From contig NZ_FZOD01000002.1 of NCBI RefSeq assembly GCF_900188345.1, positions 124,001 through 188,000 of the forward strand: DNA of 64,000 bases, written 5' to 3'. The notes under the pieces were generated by a model. The model saw only the letters and a program-made list of their open reading frames with translations, made no database searches and was not told the DNA's origin. Within the stretch, counting starts at the first letter, position 1. Each line of letters starts with the position of its first letter. A program made the translations under genes and the position numbers. This stretch comes from Streptosporangium subroseum (GTDB lineage Bacteria; Actinomycetota; Actinomycetes; Streptosporangiales; Streptosporangiaceae). Positions 19,350-31,300 of this stretch are shown here, in pieces.

Positions 19350-20264
19350 ATGACCGTCGTCACCCTCGGGGTGCACATCGTGGACGTGCTCGCCAGGCCC
19401 GTGGAGTCGATCCCGGACGGGCAGGACACCCACCTGCTGGAGCAGATCCGCATCACCGCGGCGGGCGCCGCGGCCGGGACCGCCGTCGACCTGGCCAGGC
19501 TGGGCGTCGACGTCTTCTCGATGGGAGCCGTCGGCGACGACGAGCTCGGGGACTTCCTCCTCATGGTCATGGGGCGGCACGGGGTGGACGTGACCGGGAT
19601 CGTCCGCAAGGACGGCGAGCAGACCGCGGCCTCGATCCTGCCCATCCGGCCCGACGGCGGGCGCCCGTCCTTCCACGTCCCCGGCGCCAACCTGAGCCTG
19701 TCCCCCGCCGACCTGGACCGCGAGCGCGTCCTCGGCGCGAAGGTCGTGCATCTGGGCGGCATGGACGTGACCTGGGGTCTGTACGACCCGGCGTTCTTCG
19801 CGCTGCTGGACGAGGCGCGACGGGGCGGCACGGTCGTCACCATGGACCTGCTGTCCAACATGCCGGATCTGATGCAGGGAGCCCGGAGTTTCCTGCCGCA
19901 CATCGACTACCTCCTGCCCAACGAGGAGCAGGCGCTCCTGATGAGCGGCGCGAGCGGGGTCGAGGAGGCGGCGACCGCCCTGCTGGGCGAGGGGCCCACG
20001 GCCGTGCTCGTCACGCTGGGCGGCGAGGGAAGTCTCATCGCCACGGCGTCCGGAATCACCCGCGTCCTCGCGCTCGACGTTCCGGTCGTGGACACCACCG
20101 GCTGCGGCGACGCCTACTGCGCCGGGTTCATCGCCGGTCTGGTCGACGGCCGCGAGGTCGTCGGCGCCGCCCGGCTGGGCACCGCGGTGGCCGCCCGCGT
20201 CGCGGGAGGCCTCGGCTCGGACGCGGGCCTGGACGGCGCGCGGAATCTGCGAGACAAGGAGTGA
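19350..20264 (+). CDS. PfkB-family carbohydrate kinase
   Basis: ATP-dependent sugar or nucleoside kinase of the ribokinase fold, 304 residues. The N-terminal substrate motif is GAAAGTAVDLARLG, and the C-terminal signature DTTGCGDAYCAGF carries the catalytic Asp and anion hole; LLPNEEQA is the usual PfkB mid-motif. The ATG has GAGGAGG upstream. It is followed 11 bases later by a class III aminotransferase, so the substrate may be an amino or keto sugar, but this is inference. Confidence 0.9.
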   Translation: MTVVTLGVHIVDVLARPVESIPDGQDTHLLEQIRITAAGAAAGTAVDLARLGVDVFSMGAVGDDELGDFLLMVMGRHGVDVTGIVRKDGEQTAASILPIRPDGGRPSFHVPGANLSLSPADLDRERVLGAKVVHLGGMDVTWGLYDPAFFALLDEARRGGTVVTMDLLSNMPDLMQGARSFLPHIDYLLPNEEQALLMSGASGVEEAATALLGEGPTAVLVTLGGEGSLIATASGITRVLALDVPVVDTTGCGDAYCAGFIAGLVDGREVVGAARLGTAVAARVAGGLGSDAGLDGARNLRDKE

Positions 20265-20275
20265 AGGAGAGACCT

Positions 20276-22536
<2,261 letters not shown>

Positions 22537-22713
22537 GGAGTCCACGGGAACAGACTGCCGTGTTCTTATGCTTCTAGGCACTAAACGCACTAAAAGGGAT
22601 TAATCACTACGCACTTAATGTAGCCATACGAACACCGCTCAGCTAGGTAAGCGAGAGCCCCCAGATGGGTAGGGTTTTGAGTAGTCGGTCTCGACTGGGA
22701 AGGAGGTGACGCC
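22537..22713 (+). promoter_or_regulatory. Promoter region of ARC/Mpa with short repeats
   Basis: This 177-base gap is AT-rich for the genome. GCACTAAA occurs at 22578 and 22587 (9-base period) and as GCACTTAA at 22611. TAATGT at 22616 could be a -10, but no good -35 was found. No open frame or RNA gene was recognised. Confidence 0.4.
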
Positions 22714-24477
22714 GTGGCAGCTCGCGACGACGCTGAGGCTCGAGCCGCGCAGCGCGAACGGGAGGTCGCTGACCTCACAACACAGGTCTCCTTCCTGCAG
22801 GAGGAGATCACCGCGTTACGTCGGAAGCTGACGGAGTCTCCCCGGCAGGCCAGGATTCTCGAAGAGCGTCTCCATGACATACAGGCGAATCTCGCGGCCG
22901 TCACCGGCCAGAACGAGCGTCTGGTGGCCACCCTCAAGGAGGCCAGAGACCAGATCGTCGCCCTCAAGGAGGAAGTAGACCGGTTGGCGCAGCCGCCGTC
23001 CGGGTTCGGTGTGTTCCTTGAAGCCAGAGAAGACGGCACGGTGGAAGTCTTCACCGGTGGCCGCAAACTCCGAGTGAACGTCAGTCCGGCGGTGGATGTC
23101 GACTCGCTGAAGCGTGGCCAGGAGGTCATGCTCAACGAGGCGCTCAACGTGGTCGAGGCCCTCGGATTCGAGGAGCTCGGCGAGATCGTGATGCTCAAGG
23201 AGCTCCTTGAGGACGGCCAGCGCGCGCTGGTGATCTCGCACGCCGACGAGGAGCGGGTGGTGAAACTGGCCGACTCCCTGATCGGTCAGCCGATCCGGGC
23301 CGGCGACTCACTGCTGCTGGAGTCGCGTTCGGGTTACGTCTACGAGCGCATCCCCAAGTCGGAGGTCGAAGAGCTCGTCCTGGAGGAGGTGCCCGACATC
23401 TCCTACGAGGAGATCGGCGGCCTCATGCGGCAGATCGAGCAGATCCGGGACGCCATCGAGCTTCCCTACCTGCACGCCGACCTCTTCCGGGAGCACAAGC
23501 TTCGCCCGCCCAAGGGGGTCTTGCTGTACGGCCCGCCCGGTTGCGGCAAGACGCTCATCGCCAAGGCCGTCGCCAACTCCCTGGCCAAGCAGGTCGCGGA
23601 GAAGACCGGCCAGTCCGGCAAGAGCTTCTTCCTCAACATCAAGGGTCCCGAGCTTCTCAACAAGTACGTCGGTGAGACCGAGCGGCACATCCGCCTGGTC
23701 TTCCAGCGGGCTCGGGAGAAGGCCTCCGAGGGCACCCCGGTGATCGTGTTCTTCGACGAGATGGACTCGATCTTCCGGACCCGAGGCTCGGGCGTCTCCT
23801 CCGACGTCGAGAACACCATCGTTCCCCAGCTCCTGAGCGAGATCGACGGTGTCGAGGGGCTGGAGAACGTCATCGTCATCGGCGCCTCCAACCGCGAGGA
23901 CATGATCGACCCGGCGATCCTGCGGCCCGGCCGCCTGGACGTCAAGATCAAGATTGAGCGGCCGGACGCCGAGGCGGCCAGGGACATCTTCTCGAAGTAC
24001 CTCATCTCGGAGCTCCCGCTCCACCCCGAAGATCTCTCCGAACACGGCGACAGCCGTGAGGGGACCATCGCGGGCATGATCCAGCGGGTCGTCGAGCGGA
24101 TGTACACCGAAAGCGAGGAGAACCGCTTCCTCGAGGTGACCTACGCCAACGGTGACAAGGAGGTCCTGTACTTCAAGGACTTCAACTCCGGCGCCATGAT
24201 CCAGAACATCGTGGACCGCGGTAAGAAGATGGCGATCAAGCAGTTCCTCGAGACCGGGCAGAAGGGCCTGCGGATCCAGCATCTGCTGGCGGCCTGCGTG
24301 GACGAGTTCTCCGAGAACGAGGACCTGCCCAACACCACCAACCCCGACGACTGGGCTCGGATCTCCGGTAAGAAGGGCGAGCGGATCGTCTACATCCGCA
24401 CCCTTGTGACGGGCAAGCAGGGCACGGAGGCCGGCCGTTCCATCGACACGGTGGCCAACACCGGTCAGTACCTCTAG
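22714..24477 (+). CDS. arc: Proteasome-associated AAA+ ATPase ARC/Mpa
   Basis: Hexameric unfoldase that captures pupylated proteins and feeds them to the 20S proteasome, 587 residues. An N-terminal coiled coil (about 1-95) binds Pup; two OB domains follow to about 240; the AAA module has Walker A GPPGCGKT near 273, Walker [11 protein letters not shown] near 343 and the second-region arginines in [11 protein letters not shown]. The C-terminus ends GQYL, the tyrosine motif that docks on the proteasome alpha ring. The GTG start has AAGGAGGTGA. A terminator follows directly, so it is not cotranscribed with Dop. Confidence 0.97.
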   Translation: MAARDDAEARAAQREREVADLTTQVSFLQEEITALRRKLTESPRQARILEERLHDIQANLAAVTGQNERLVATLKEARDQIVALKEEVDRLAQPPSGFGVFLEAREDGTVEVFTGGRKLRVNVSPAVDVDSLKRGQEVMLNEALNVVEALGFEELGEIVMLKELLEDGQRALVISHADEERVVKLADSLIGQPIRAGDSLLLESRSGYVYERIPKSEVEELVLEEVPDISYEEIGGLMRQIEQIRDAIELPYLHADLFREHKLRPPKGVLLYGPPGCGKTLIAKAVANSLAKQVAEKTGQSGKSFFLNIKGPELLNKYVGETERHIRLVFQRAREKASEGTPVIVFFDEMDSIFRTRGSGVSSDVENTIVPQLLSEIDGVEGLENVIVIGASNREDMIDPAILRPGRLDVKIKIERPDAEAARDIFSKYLISELPLHPEDLSEHGDSREGTIAGMIQRVVERMYTESEENRFLEVTYANGDKEVLYFKDFNSGAMIQNIVDRGKKMAIKQFLETGQKGLRIQHLLAACVDEFSENEDLPNTTNPDDWARISGKKGERIVYIRTLVTGKQGTEAGRSIDTVANTGQYL

Positions 24478-24478
24478 C

Positions 24479-24532
24479 AAAACGCCGACGGCGTGGTCCC
24501 CTCCGTCGAGGGGACCACGCCGTCGGCGTTTT
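24479..24532 (+). terminator. Strong intrinsic terminator after ARC
   Basis: Perfect 25-base arms (AAAACGCCGACGGCGTGGTC and complement) enclose a CGTC loop and end in GTTTTGTG. The A/T edges make it work in both directions. Confidence 0.92.
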
Positions 24533-24657
24533 GTGCCGTCAATTCCGTTTTCACACCCGTCACAGGAATGAACAGAAGTGAACGGGCGTCACAGGGAACC
24601 CAACTGATCGAAATGCCGTCCAAGTGGCGTGCGTGAACATTTCGGCTCGGCACCCAG

Positions 24658-25815
24658 GTGACCGGCACGGGGCCTCGCGAGGTGGTCCGGGAAAGCGGCC
24701 GCCTCGCCGAACTCGACCTCCTGCGTTTTGTCGCCGCCCTGGCGGTGGTCTCCTTCCACTACTTCATCGCCTTCGCCTCGGTGTGGGGGGATCGCCCGGC
24801 CGAGCTGTTCCCCGCGATCTCCACGCTGTCCGGGCTCGGCATCCTCGGCGTCGAGCTGTTCTTCATGATCAGCGGTTTTGTCATCCTGATGAGCATCTGG
24901 GGCCGGGGGATCGGAGCGTTCGCCCTCTCCCGGCTGGTGCGGCTCTTCCCGGCCTACTGGGTCAGCGTCGCCGCCACCGCCGCCGTCTACGGCCTGACCG
25001 CCGCCACGGCACTGGACCCCAAGCTCAGCCTCGGGGAGTACGGGATCAACCTCACGATGCTCCAGCGGGCCTTCGGCGTCTACGACGCCAACGGGGTCTA
25101 CTGGTCGCTCTGGGCCGAGCTCCGCTTCTATCTGCTGATCTCGGTCCTGGTCCTCGTCGGGGTGACGTTCAACCGCTGCCTGATCTTCATGGGCGTCTGG
25201 CTGCTGGCCGCGGGGATCTTCTCGAACAGCGACGCCGCGTGGGTCGACCTCGTGGTGATGCCCAAGTACGCGGCGTACTTCGTCGGCGGCATGGCCTTCT
25301 TCCTGATGACCAGGTACGGGCCCAAGCTGATCCTGTGGTGTTTCGCCGGGGTCAGCGGGGGCCTGGCGGTCAACGCGGCGATGGAGCGGGTCGCGGGACG
25401 GATCGAACTGGTCGGCTACGCCGCGATGCCCGTGCCCGGCTGGGCCGTCGCCGTCGTCGTGATCGGCTTCTACGTGCTCATGGCGGCGGTGGCGCTCGGC
25501 GGGCTGCGCCGGATCCGCTGGCGTGGCCTGACCGTCCTGGGCGCGCTCACCTACCCGCTCTACCTCTTCCACCCCACGGCCGCCGTCCTGATCATTCCCC
25601 TCCTCCGGGACACGCTGCCGCCCTGGCTGACCGCCGTGGTCACCGTGGGGGCCGCGATGGCCTTCTCCTACCTCGTGTACCGGGTGGCCGAGCGGCCCAT
25701 CCAGGAGTTCGTGAAGGCCAGGAGGCGCGGGAGGTCTCCGCTGCCGCCCGTCTCGCCACCCGCTCCACCCACCGGGATGCCCTTCATGACAGGCGAAAAG
25801 GCCTCGGTGCCATAA
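24658..25815 (+). CDS. Membrane acyltransferase, acyltransferase-3 family
   Basis: Integral membrane acyltransferase of 385 residues with about ten helices. The N-terminus RLAELDLLRFVAALAVVSFH carries the conserved LDxLR and the His of the active site; YWSLWAELRFYLL is the other family motif. Such enzymes O-acetylate sugars of cell-wall polymers, antibiotics or lipids. The GTG start is weakly supported, as only CCCAGG precedes it. It separates ARC from Dop, which are usually closer, and is bounded by the terminator on its left. A direct repeat CGTCACAGG lies in the gap upstream (24558 and 24591 regions). Confidence 0.85.
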   Translation: MTGTGPREVVRESGRLAELDLLRFVAALAVVSFHYFIAFASVWGDRPAELFPAISTLSGLGILGVELFFMISGFVILMSIWGRGIGAFALSRLVRLFPAYWVSVAATAAVYGLTAATALDPKLSLGEYGINLTMLQRAFGVYDANGVYWSLWAELRFYLLISVLVLVGVTFNRCLIFMGVWLLAAGIFSNSDAAWVDLVVMPKYAAYFVGGMAFFLMTRYGPKLILWCFAGVSGGLAVNAAMERVAGRIELVGYAAMPVPGWAVAVVVIGFYVLMAAVALGGLRRIRWRGLTVLGALTYPLYLFHPTAAVLIIPLLRDTLPPWLTAVVTVGAAMAFSYLVYRVAERPIQEFVKARRRGRSPLPPVSPPAPPTGMPFMTGEKASVP

Positions 25816-25901
25816 CTGTCTGACCACCGGGCATAGTGAAGGGTCTAGGGTCGGGAATACATACCGAGAAGAGAACAGTCCCGGATGAACAGAGGGTGCG
25901 C

Positions 25902-27419
25902 ATGACGGTACGGCGGGTGATGGGCATCGAGACCGAATACGGCATCTCCGTGCCCGGACAGCCGGGGGCCAACGCGATGGTGACCTCCTCCCAGGTTGTG
26001 AACGCCTACCTGGCCGCCTCGACGGCCAGGGCGCGGCGCGCGCGATGGGACTTCGAGGAGGAGAATCCTCTGCGTGACGCGCGAGGTTTCGACCTGGCCA
26101 GGGAGGTGGCCGACCAGAGTCAGCTCACGGACGAGGACCTCGGTCTGGCCAACGTGATCCTGACCAACGGCGCCCGGCTGTACGTGGACCATGCCCATCC
26201 CGAATACTCAACTCCCGAGTGCACCAACCCGCGAGCCGCGGTGATCTGGGACAAGGCGGGGGAGCGGGTCATGCACGACGCCGCGGTCCGTGCCTCGGCG
26301 GTGCCGGCCAACGCCCCGATCCAGCTCTACAAGAACAACACCGACAACAAGGGCGCCTCCTACGGCTGTCACGAGAACTACCTGATGCGGCGGGCCACGC
26401 CGTTCGCCGACATCGTCAGGCATCTGACGCCGTTCTTCGTCTCCCGGCAGGTCGTCACCGGCGCGGGCAAGGTCGGCATCGGCCAGGACTCGCGCAGCGA
26501 GGGCTTCCAGATCAGCCAGCGGGCCGACTTCTTCGAGGTCGAGGTGGGCCTGGAGACCACGCTCAAGCGGCCGATCATCAACACCCGGGACGAGCCGCAC
26601 GCCGACCCGGAGAAATATCGCCGCCTGCACGTCATCATCGGTGACGCCAATATGTCGGAGATCTCTACTTACCTGAAGCTCGGATCCACCGCGCTGGTCC
26701 TCGCCATGATCGAGGACGGTTACTTCACCCGCGACCTCACCGTGGACAACCCGGTCCAGGCCCTGCGGGCGGTCTCGCACGACCCCACGCTCAAATACGA
26801 GATCTCGATGCGCGACGGCCGCAAGCTGACGGCCGTCCAGCTCCAGATGGAGTATCTCGAGCTGGCGCGCAAGTATGCCGAGGAGCGCAGCGCCAACGGT
26901 GTGGACGAGCCCACCAAGGACGTCCTCGACCGCTGGGAGTCGGTCCTCACCCGCCTGGCCGAAGACCCGATGCAGCTCTCCAGGGAGCTGGACTGGGTCG
27001 CCAAGCTGGAACTGCTGGAGGGTTACCGCACCCGCGACAACCTTCCCTGGTCCCACTCGCGCCTGCAGCTCGTCGACCTCCAGTATTCCGACATCCGGCC
27101 CGACCGCGGTCTGTACAACCGGCTGGTCGCCCGGGGCCGGATGCAGCGTCTGGTCACCGAGGAAGAGGTCCAGCGGGCCGTCGAGATCCCGCCCAGCGAC
27201 ACCCGCGCCTACTTCCGCGGCCGTTGCCTGAGCCAGTACAGCGAGTCGGTCGCCGCCGCCTCCTGGGACTCGGTCATCTTCGACATCCCCGGCCGCGAGT
27301 CGTTGCAGCGCGTTCCGACCTTGGAGCCGCTGCGCGGCACCAAGGCCCACGTGGGCGAGCTGTTCGACCGCTGCCGGACCGCCGCCGAGCTGGTGACGGC
27401 CCTCACCGGCGAGCAGTGA
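25902..27419 (+). CDS. dop: Pup deamidase/depupylase Dop
   Basis: Converts the C-terminal Gln of Pup to Glu and removes Pup from substrates, 505 residues. It belongs to the glutamine-synthetase-like fold: GIETEYGI holds metal-binding Glu residues, [11 protein letters not shown] contains the catalytic Asp, and [18 protein letters not shown] is the nucleotide-binding segment. An insertion of about 40 residues ([20 protein letters not shown] and on, residues 40-75) is the Dop-loop absent from PafA, which settles the assignment. I chose the ATG at 25902, preceded by AGAGGG. Pup here ends in Gln, so Dop is required. Confidence 0.96.
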   Translation: MTVRRVMGIETEYGISVPGQPGANAMVTSSQVVNAYLAASTARARRARWDFEEENPLRDARGFDLAREVADQSQLTDEDLGLANVILTNGARLYVDHAHPEYSTPECTNPRAAVIWDKAGERVMHDAAVRASAVPANAPIQLYKNNTDNKGASYGCHENYLMRRATPFADIVRHLTPFFVSRQVVTGAGKVGIGQDSRSEGFQISQRADFFEVEVGLETTLKRPIINTRDEPHADPEKYRRLHVIIGDANMSEISTYLKLGSTALVLAMIEDGYFTRDLTVDNPVQALRAVSHDPTLKYEISMRDGRKLTAVQLQMEYLELARKYAEERSANGVDEPTKDVLDRWESVLTRLAEDPMQLSRELDWVAKLELLEGYRTRDNLPWSHSRLQLVDLQYSDIRPDRGLYNRLVARGRMQRLVTEEEVQRAVEIPPSDTRAYFRGRCLSQYSESVAAASWDSVIFDIPGRESLQRVPTLEPLRGTKAHVGELFDRCRTAAELVTALTGEQ

Positions 27420-27427
27420 TCCTTCGG

Positions 27428-27465
27428 CTGTAGGGGAGGGGGCCGATCGGACCCCTCCCCTACAG
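27428..27465 (+). terminator. Terminator after dop
   Basis: A perfect 14-base inverted repeat (CTGTAGGGGAGGGG and CCCCTCCCCTACAG) with a 10-base loop begins eight bases after the Dop stop and isolates it from the cobalamin operon. Confidence 0.85.
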
Positions 27466-27493
27466 CCATGCCCAATTGGTCGCAGTGTCCGGA

Positions 27494-27523
27494 TTGACGG
27501 GGGATAGGTAACCGGGGTACGTT
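27494..27523 (+). promoter_or_regulatory. Promoter of cobalamin operon
   Basis: TTGACG (27494-27499) and TACGTT (27518-27523) are spaced by 18 bases, which places transcription start near 27530, just before the riboswitch. Confidence 0.6.
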
Positions 27524-27534
27524 CCGGGGGATTT

Positions 27535-27628
27535 GTGGCGGTGCGAGGGAAATCCGGTGAAATACCGGTGCGGTCGCGCCACTGTAACCGGCACTTCGGC
27601 GCCGGAAGCCAGGTCACTCGACCGCCAC
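27535..27628 (+). ncRNA. Cobalamin (B12) riboswitch
   Basis: The aptamer is delimited by a P1 stem, GTGGCGGT (27535-27542) with ACCGCCAC (27621-27628). It contains the conserved GGGAAATCCGGTGAAATACC core and the B12 box GCCACTG (27578-27584), followed by the GCGCCGGAAGCCAGG segment typical of the class. Adenosylcobalamin binding should repress the downstream cbtB-cobB operon. The 3' P1 strand plus following bases (CACCAACCT) could pair with the AGGAGGTG ribosome site of cbtB, suggesting control of translation. Confidence 0.95.
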
Positions 27629-27671
27629 CAACCTACGAAAAAGGGACGCGTAAATCCCGAAGGAGGTGCCT

Positions 27672-27866
27672 GTGAGCCAGATCTCGGCTCCGCAAGCCCA
27701 GCCCATCCCCCTGTCCTCGCTCACCTGGTGGCTGCTCGCCGTACCGGTGCTGCTGCTCCTCGCCTACCTGGTCACGTTCGACCAGGGAGCGATCTCGCAG
27801 ACCGGTAACTACCTGCACGAACTCATGCACGACGGGCGCCATCTGCTCGGCGTTCCGTGTCACTGA
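27672..27866 (+). CDS. cbtB: Cobalt transporter subunit CbtB
   Basis: Small membrane subunit of a proposed B12-regulated cobalt transporter, 64 residues. It has one membrane helix (LTWWLLAVPVLLLLAYLVTF) and a C-terminal His-rich tail HELMHDGRHLLGVPCH that likely binds the metal, as is typical of CbtB. The GTG at 27672 has GAAGGAGGTG upstream; the GTG at 27666 lies within that ribosome site. It is the first gene under the riboswitch. Confidence 0.93.
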   Translation: MSQISAPQAQPIPLSSLTWWLLAVPVLLLLAYLVTFDQGAISQTGNYLHELMHDGRHLLGVPCH

Positions 27867-27873
27867 GCCATAG

Positions 27874-28620
27874 GTGATCACCAAACTCATCGTCCGGGGA
27901 CTCCTCGTCGGACTGCTCGCCGGGCTGTTCGCGGCCGCCTTCGCCTACACCGTGGGCGAGCCGCGAATCGACCAGGCCATCGCGATCGAGGAGGCGGCCT
28001 CGGCCGCCGCCCCGGCCGCCGAATCCCACTCCGAGGCCGCGGAACCCGCGGCCCACTCCCATGATGAGGACGAGGCACTGGTCAGCAGGGACGGGCAGCG
28101 TTTCGGGCTCTTCCTCGCCCTGGGCCTGTACGGTCTGGCCGTCGGGGGCCTGTTCGCCCTCGTCTACGCGACCCTGCGCGGCCGGGTCGGACCCCGATCC
28201 GAACCGGTGCTGGCGATAACCCTCGCGGCCGCCGCCTTCGGCGCCATCGTCCTCATTCCCTTCCTGAAATATCCAGCCAACCCACCCGCGGTGGGTGACC
28301 CCGAGACGATCAACCAGCGCACCGTGCTCTATCTGGTCGCGGTGCTCATCGGGATCCTCGCCGTCGCCGCGGGCACCGCCGCCTACCGGTATGCCGCAGA
28401 GCGTGAGCCCTGGCTGCGGTGGCTGGCGGCGGGCGCTTCGACGCTGATCCCCGTGGTGGTGGCCTGGATCCTTCTTCCGGAGATCAACGAGGTGCCCGCG
28501 GGCTTCCCCGCCGACCTCCTGTGGGACTTCCGGATCGCGTCCATCGGCACCCAGGCGGTGTTCTGGACCGGCATCGGCGTGCTGTTCGCCTTCGCCGCGC
28601 GCAGGCGCAGCACGGTGTGA
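27874..28620 (+). CDS. cbtA: Cobalt transporter subunit CbtA
   Basis: Integral membrane protein of 248 residues with about five to six helices; the N-terminal VRGLLVGLLAGLFAAAFAYT and GEPRID are hallmarks of CbtA. A His/Glu-rich external loop (HSEAAEPAAHSHDEDE) follows the first helix and could gather cobalt. It starts with GTG seven bases after cbtB and its stop overlaps the next start (TGATG). Confidence 0.92.
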   Translation: MITKLIVRGLLVGLLAGLFAAAFAYTVGEPRIDQAIAIEEAASAAAPAAESHSEAAEPAAHSHDEDEALVSRDGQRFGLFLALGLYGLAVGGLFALVYATLRGRVGPRSEPVLAITLAAAAFGAIVLIPFLKYPANPPAVGDPETINQRTVLYLVAVLIGILAVAAGTAAYRYAAEREPWLRWLAAGASTLIPVVVAWILLPEINEVPAGFPADLLWDFRIASIGTQAVFWTGIGVLFAFAARRRSTV

Positions 28621-29183
28621 TGACCGCCCCCTCGGGGGTCACCCGTCTGCTGCTCGTCTGCCACGCCTCAACCTCGGCGACGGTACGGGCCGCGTTCCCG
28701 GGCGACGAACCGCTCGACGGACGCGGCCTGCGCCGGGCCACAGACCTGGCGCGGGAATTCGGTCACGGCTCGGCGGCCTGCCCCGCCGAGCTGCGCTGCG
28801 TCCAGACCGCGGCGGCGCTGGGCCTGCGGATCGACCCCGACCCGCTGCTCGCCGACTGCGACTACGGACGCTGGAGCGGCCGGACGCTCGGTCAGGTCGA
28901 GGCCGCCGAACCCGAGGCTCTCGCGTCCTGGCTCGGCGACCCCGCCGCGGCACCCCACGGAGGAGAGTCGATCACCGTCCTCCTCGGCAGGGTGGCCGGC
29001 TGGCTCGCCGGCCGCGCCCCCGGGCGGCTCGTCGCGATCACCCACCCCTCGATCATCCGCGCCGCGGTCGTCCACGCCCTCGGGGCACCGGCCGCGGCCT
29101 TCTGGCGGATCGACGTCGCACCGCTGGCCCGCGTCGCGCTCACCGGCCGTGGCGGGCGCTGGCAGCTGAGCTACACCCCATGA
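28620..29183 (+). CDS. Histidine-phosphatase-family protein with degenerate RHG motif
   Basis: Protein of 187 residues with the histidine phosphatase fold, the family of alpha-ribazole phosphatase CobC in cobalamin synthesis. The catalytic histidine (His15) is in LLLVCHASTS, where the family normally has RHG; the phosphate-binding arginine is replaced by Cys14. The proximal DCDYGRWSGRTL and the second histidine in AITHPSIIRA are kept. The ATG overlaps the CbtA stop and its own stop overlaps the next gene. It may be a modified CobC, a metal or corrinoid binding relative, or inactive. Confidence 0.75.
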   Translation: MTAPSGVTRLLLVCHASTSATVRAAFPGDEPLDGRGLRRATDLAREFGHGSAACPAELRCVQTAAALGLRIDPDPLLADCDYGRWSGRTLGQVEAAEPEALASWLGDPAAAPHGGESITVLLGRVAGWLAGRAPGRLVAITHPSIIRAAVVHALGAPAAAFWRIDVAPLARVALTGRGGRWQLSYTP

Positions 29184-29206
29184 CGACATGCAAGGAGACC
29201 TCGAAG

Positions 29207-31300
29207 GTGCGTGACTCCCGCTATCCCTTCACCGCGGTCGTGGGATCGGAGGACCTGAAGCTCGCGCTGATCCTCAACGCCGTGTCCCCCCGCTCCGGCG
29301 GAGTGCTGGTCAGAGGGGAGAAGGGCACGGCCAAGTCCACGATCGTGCGAGCGCTGGCCGCGCTTCTGCCACCCGTCGAGGTGGTGAGCGGCTGCCGCTT
29401 CTCCTGCGACCCCGCCGCCCCGGACCCCGAGTGTCCCGACGGGCCGCACGAGGCCCGGACGGAAACGGCGGAGCCTCCGGTTCCTGCGGCCGGTGCCGTA
29501 CGGCCCGCCCGCCTGGTCGAACTGCCGGTCGGCGCCTCCGAGGACCGGCTGGTCGGCTCCCTCGACATCGAAAGGGCCCTCACCGAGGGCGTGAAATCCT
29601 TCGAACCCGGTCTCCTGGCGGGCGCCCATCGGGGCGTCCTCTACGTGGACGAGGTCAACCTGCTCCATGACCACCTGGTCGACCTGCTGCTCGACGCCGC
29701 CGCGCTCGGCACGTGCTACGTCGAGCGTGAAGGCGTGTCGGTACGGCACGCGGCCCGGTTCCTGCTGGTGGGCACCATGAACCCCGAGGAGGGGGAGCTC
29801 AGGCCGCAGCTGCTCGACCGCTTCGGGCTGACCGTGGAGGTCCGGGCGTCGCGGGAGCCGTCCCAGCGGGCGGAGGTGGTCCGGCGGCGCCTGGCGTTCG
29901 AAGCCGATCCGGAGGGGTTCGCCGAGAGATGGTCCGGCGAGGAGCGGGAGCTGGCGCGGCGGATCGCCGAGGCACGGGCCCTGCTGCCCCAGGTGGTGCT
30001 ACCCGACTCCGCGCTGTGGCAGATCGCCACGATCTGCGCGGCGTTCGAGGTGGACGGGCTCCGGGCCGACCTGGTCACCGCGAGCGCGGCGATCGCCCAT
30101 GCCGCCTGGCAGGGCCGTACGGCGGTCACCGCCGACGACGTGCGCGAGGCCGCCAGGCTCGCCCTTCCGCACCGCCGCCGCCGTGACCCTTTCGACGCTC
30201 CGGGCCTGGACGAGTCCAAGCTGGAGGACCTCCTGAACCAGATCCCCGAGACCCCGGACGGCTCGGGTCCCGAGGACTCGGATCCGGACGACTCTCCTCC
30301 GGAGGGTCCGGGGCCCGATGACCCGGGTCCGGAGGGTCCGGGCGGCGGTGGCGACCCCGCTGACGCCGCCGAATCCACTGATTCCACAGCCCCCGCGACG
30401 CCGGATGTTCCGGACCCCGGCGCCCCGGACCCCGGCGCACCGGGCGCACAGCCCCCCGCCGATTCGAAGCCGGCGACCGGCTCCGGCGGCCGCGAACAGA
30501 CCTTCGACGCCGATCCCACGACGAGGACCAGGCTGTTCACGGTCCCTGGGGTCGGCTCGGGAGCTCCGGGACGGCGGTCCAGGGCCATGACCCCCCTCGG
30601 CAGGACCACCGGCGCCCGCGTCCCCGAGGCGCGCCCCGGCTCCCTGCATCTCAGGGCGACCGTCGGCGCCGCCGCGCCGTACCAGCGCGAACGCGGCAGG
30701 AGCGGCCCCGGCCTGGTCCTGAGGCGCGGCGACCTCAGGGAGGCCGTCCGCGAGGGCCGCGAGGGCAACCTGGTCCTGTTTGTCGTCGACGCCAGCGGAT
30801 CCATGGCCGCCAGGCAGCGCATGCGCGCGGTCAAGACCGCCGTGCTGGGCCTGCTGCTCGACGCCTACCAGCGTCGCGACAAGGTCGGGCTCATCACCTT
30901 CCGGGGCACCCGCGCCGACCTCGTCCTGCCCCCCACCTCCTCGGTCGAGGCCGGCGCGGCCCGCCTGCGCGAGCTGCCCGTCGGGGGCCGTACCCCCCTG
31001 GCCGCCGGACTGCTCCGCGCCGCCGAGGTGCTGAGGGTCGAACGCCTGCGCGACCCGGCCAGGCGCCCGCTGCTGGTCCTGGTCACCGACGGGCGGGCCA
31101 CCTCGGGCACCGTGGAGGAGTCCTACCGCGCGGCGGGACTCCTGGCCGGTATAACGAGCGTGGTGGTGGACTGCGAGGGCGGCCACGTCCGCCTGGGCCT
31201 CGCCGGAGCCCTGGCGGGGCGGATGGGCGCCGAGACCGTGCGCCTCGACGACCTCACCGACCTCGCCGGCATGATCCGCGAGCGCCGGAACGCCGCATGA
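29207..31300 (+). CDS. Mg/Co-chelatase subunit, fused ChlI-ChlD type
   Basis: AAA+/VWA chelatase component of about 697 residues that would energise insertion of cobalt into the corrin ring with a CobN-type catalytic subunit, which is not in the window. The ChlI-like part has Walker A RGEKGTAKST and Walker B GVLYVDEVNLL; an acidic, Pro/Gly-rich linker spans about 340-450; the VWA domain begins near 520 with the MIDAS motif VDASGSM. I chose the GTG at 29207, which has AAGGAG nine bases upstream; an ATG at 29180 overlapping the previous stop is the alternative. Confidence 0.92.
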   Translation: MRDSRYPFTAVVGSEDLKLALILNAVSPRSGGVLVRGEKGTAKSTIVRALAALLPPVEVVSGCRFSCDPAAPDPECPDGPHEARTETAEPPVPAAGAVRPARLVELPVGASEDRLVGSLDIERALTEGVKSFEPGLLAGAHRGVLYVDEVNLLHDHLVDLLLDAAALGTCYVEREGVSVRHAARFLLVGTMNPEEGELRPQLLDRFGLTVEVRASREPSQRAEVVRRRLAFEADPEGFAERWSGEERELARRIAEARALLPQVVLPDSALWQIATICAAFEVDGLRADLVTASAAIAHAAWQGRTAVTADDVREAARLALPHRRRRDPFDAPGLDESKLEDLLNQIPETPDGSGPEDSDPDDSPPEGPGPDDPGPEGPGGGGDPADAAESTDSTAPATPDVPDPGAPDPGAPGAQPPADSKPATGSGGREQTFDADPTTRTRLFTVPGVGSGAPGRRSRAMTPLGRTTGARVPEARPGSLHLRATVGAAAPYQRERGRSGPGLVLRRGDLREAVREGREGNLVLFVVDASGSMAARQRMRAVKTAVLGLLLDAYQRRDKVGLITFRGTRADLVLPPTSSVEAGAARLRELPVGGRTPLAAGLLRAAEVLRVERLRDPARRPLLVLVTDGRATSGTVEESYRAAGLLAGITSVVVDCEGGHVRLGLAGALAGRMGAETVRLDDLTDLAGMIRERRNAA

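Noticed and set aside
19334..20275. Long N-terminal extension of the aminotransferase frame over the kinase gene
   Set aside because: The extension is an out-of-frame reading of the PfkB gene; the aminotransferase has its own ATG and ribosome site at 20276.
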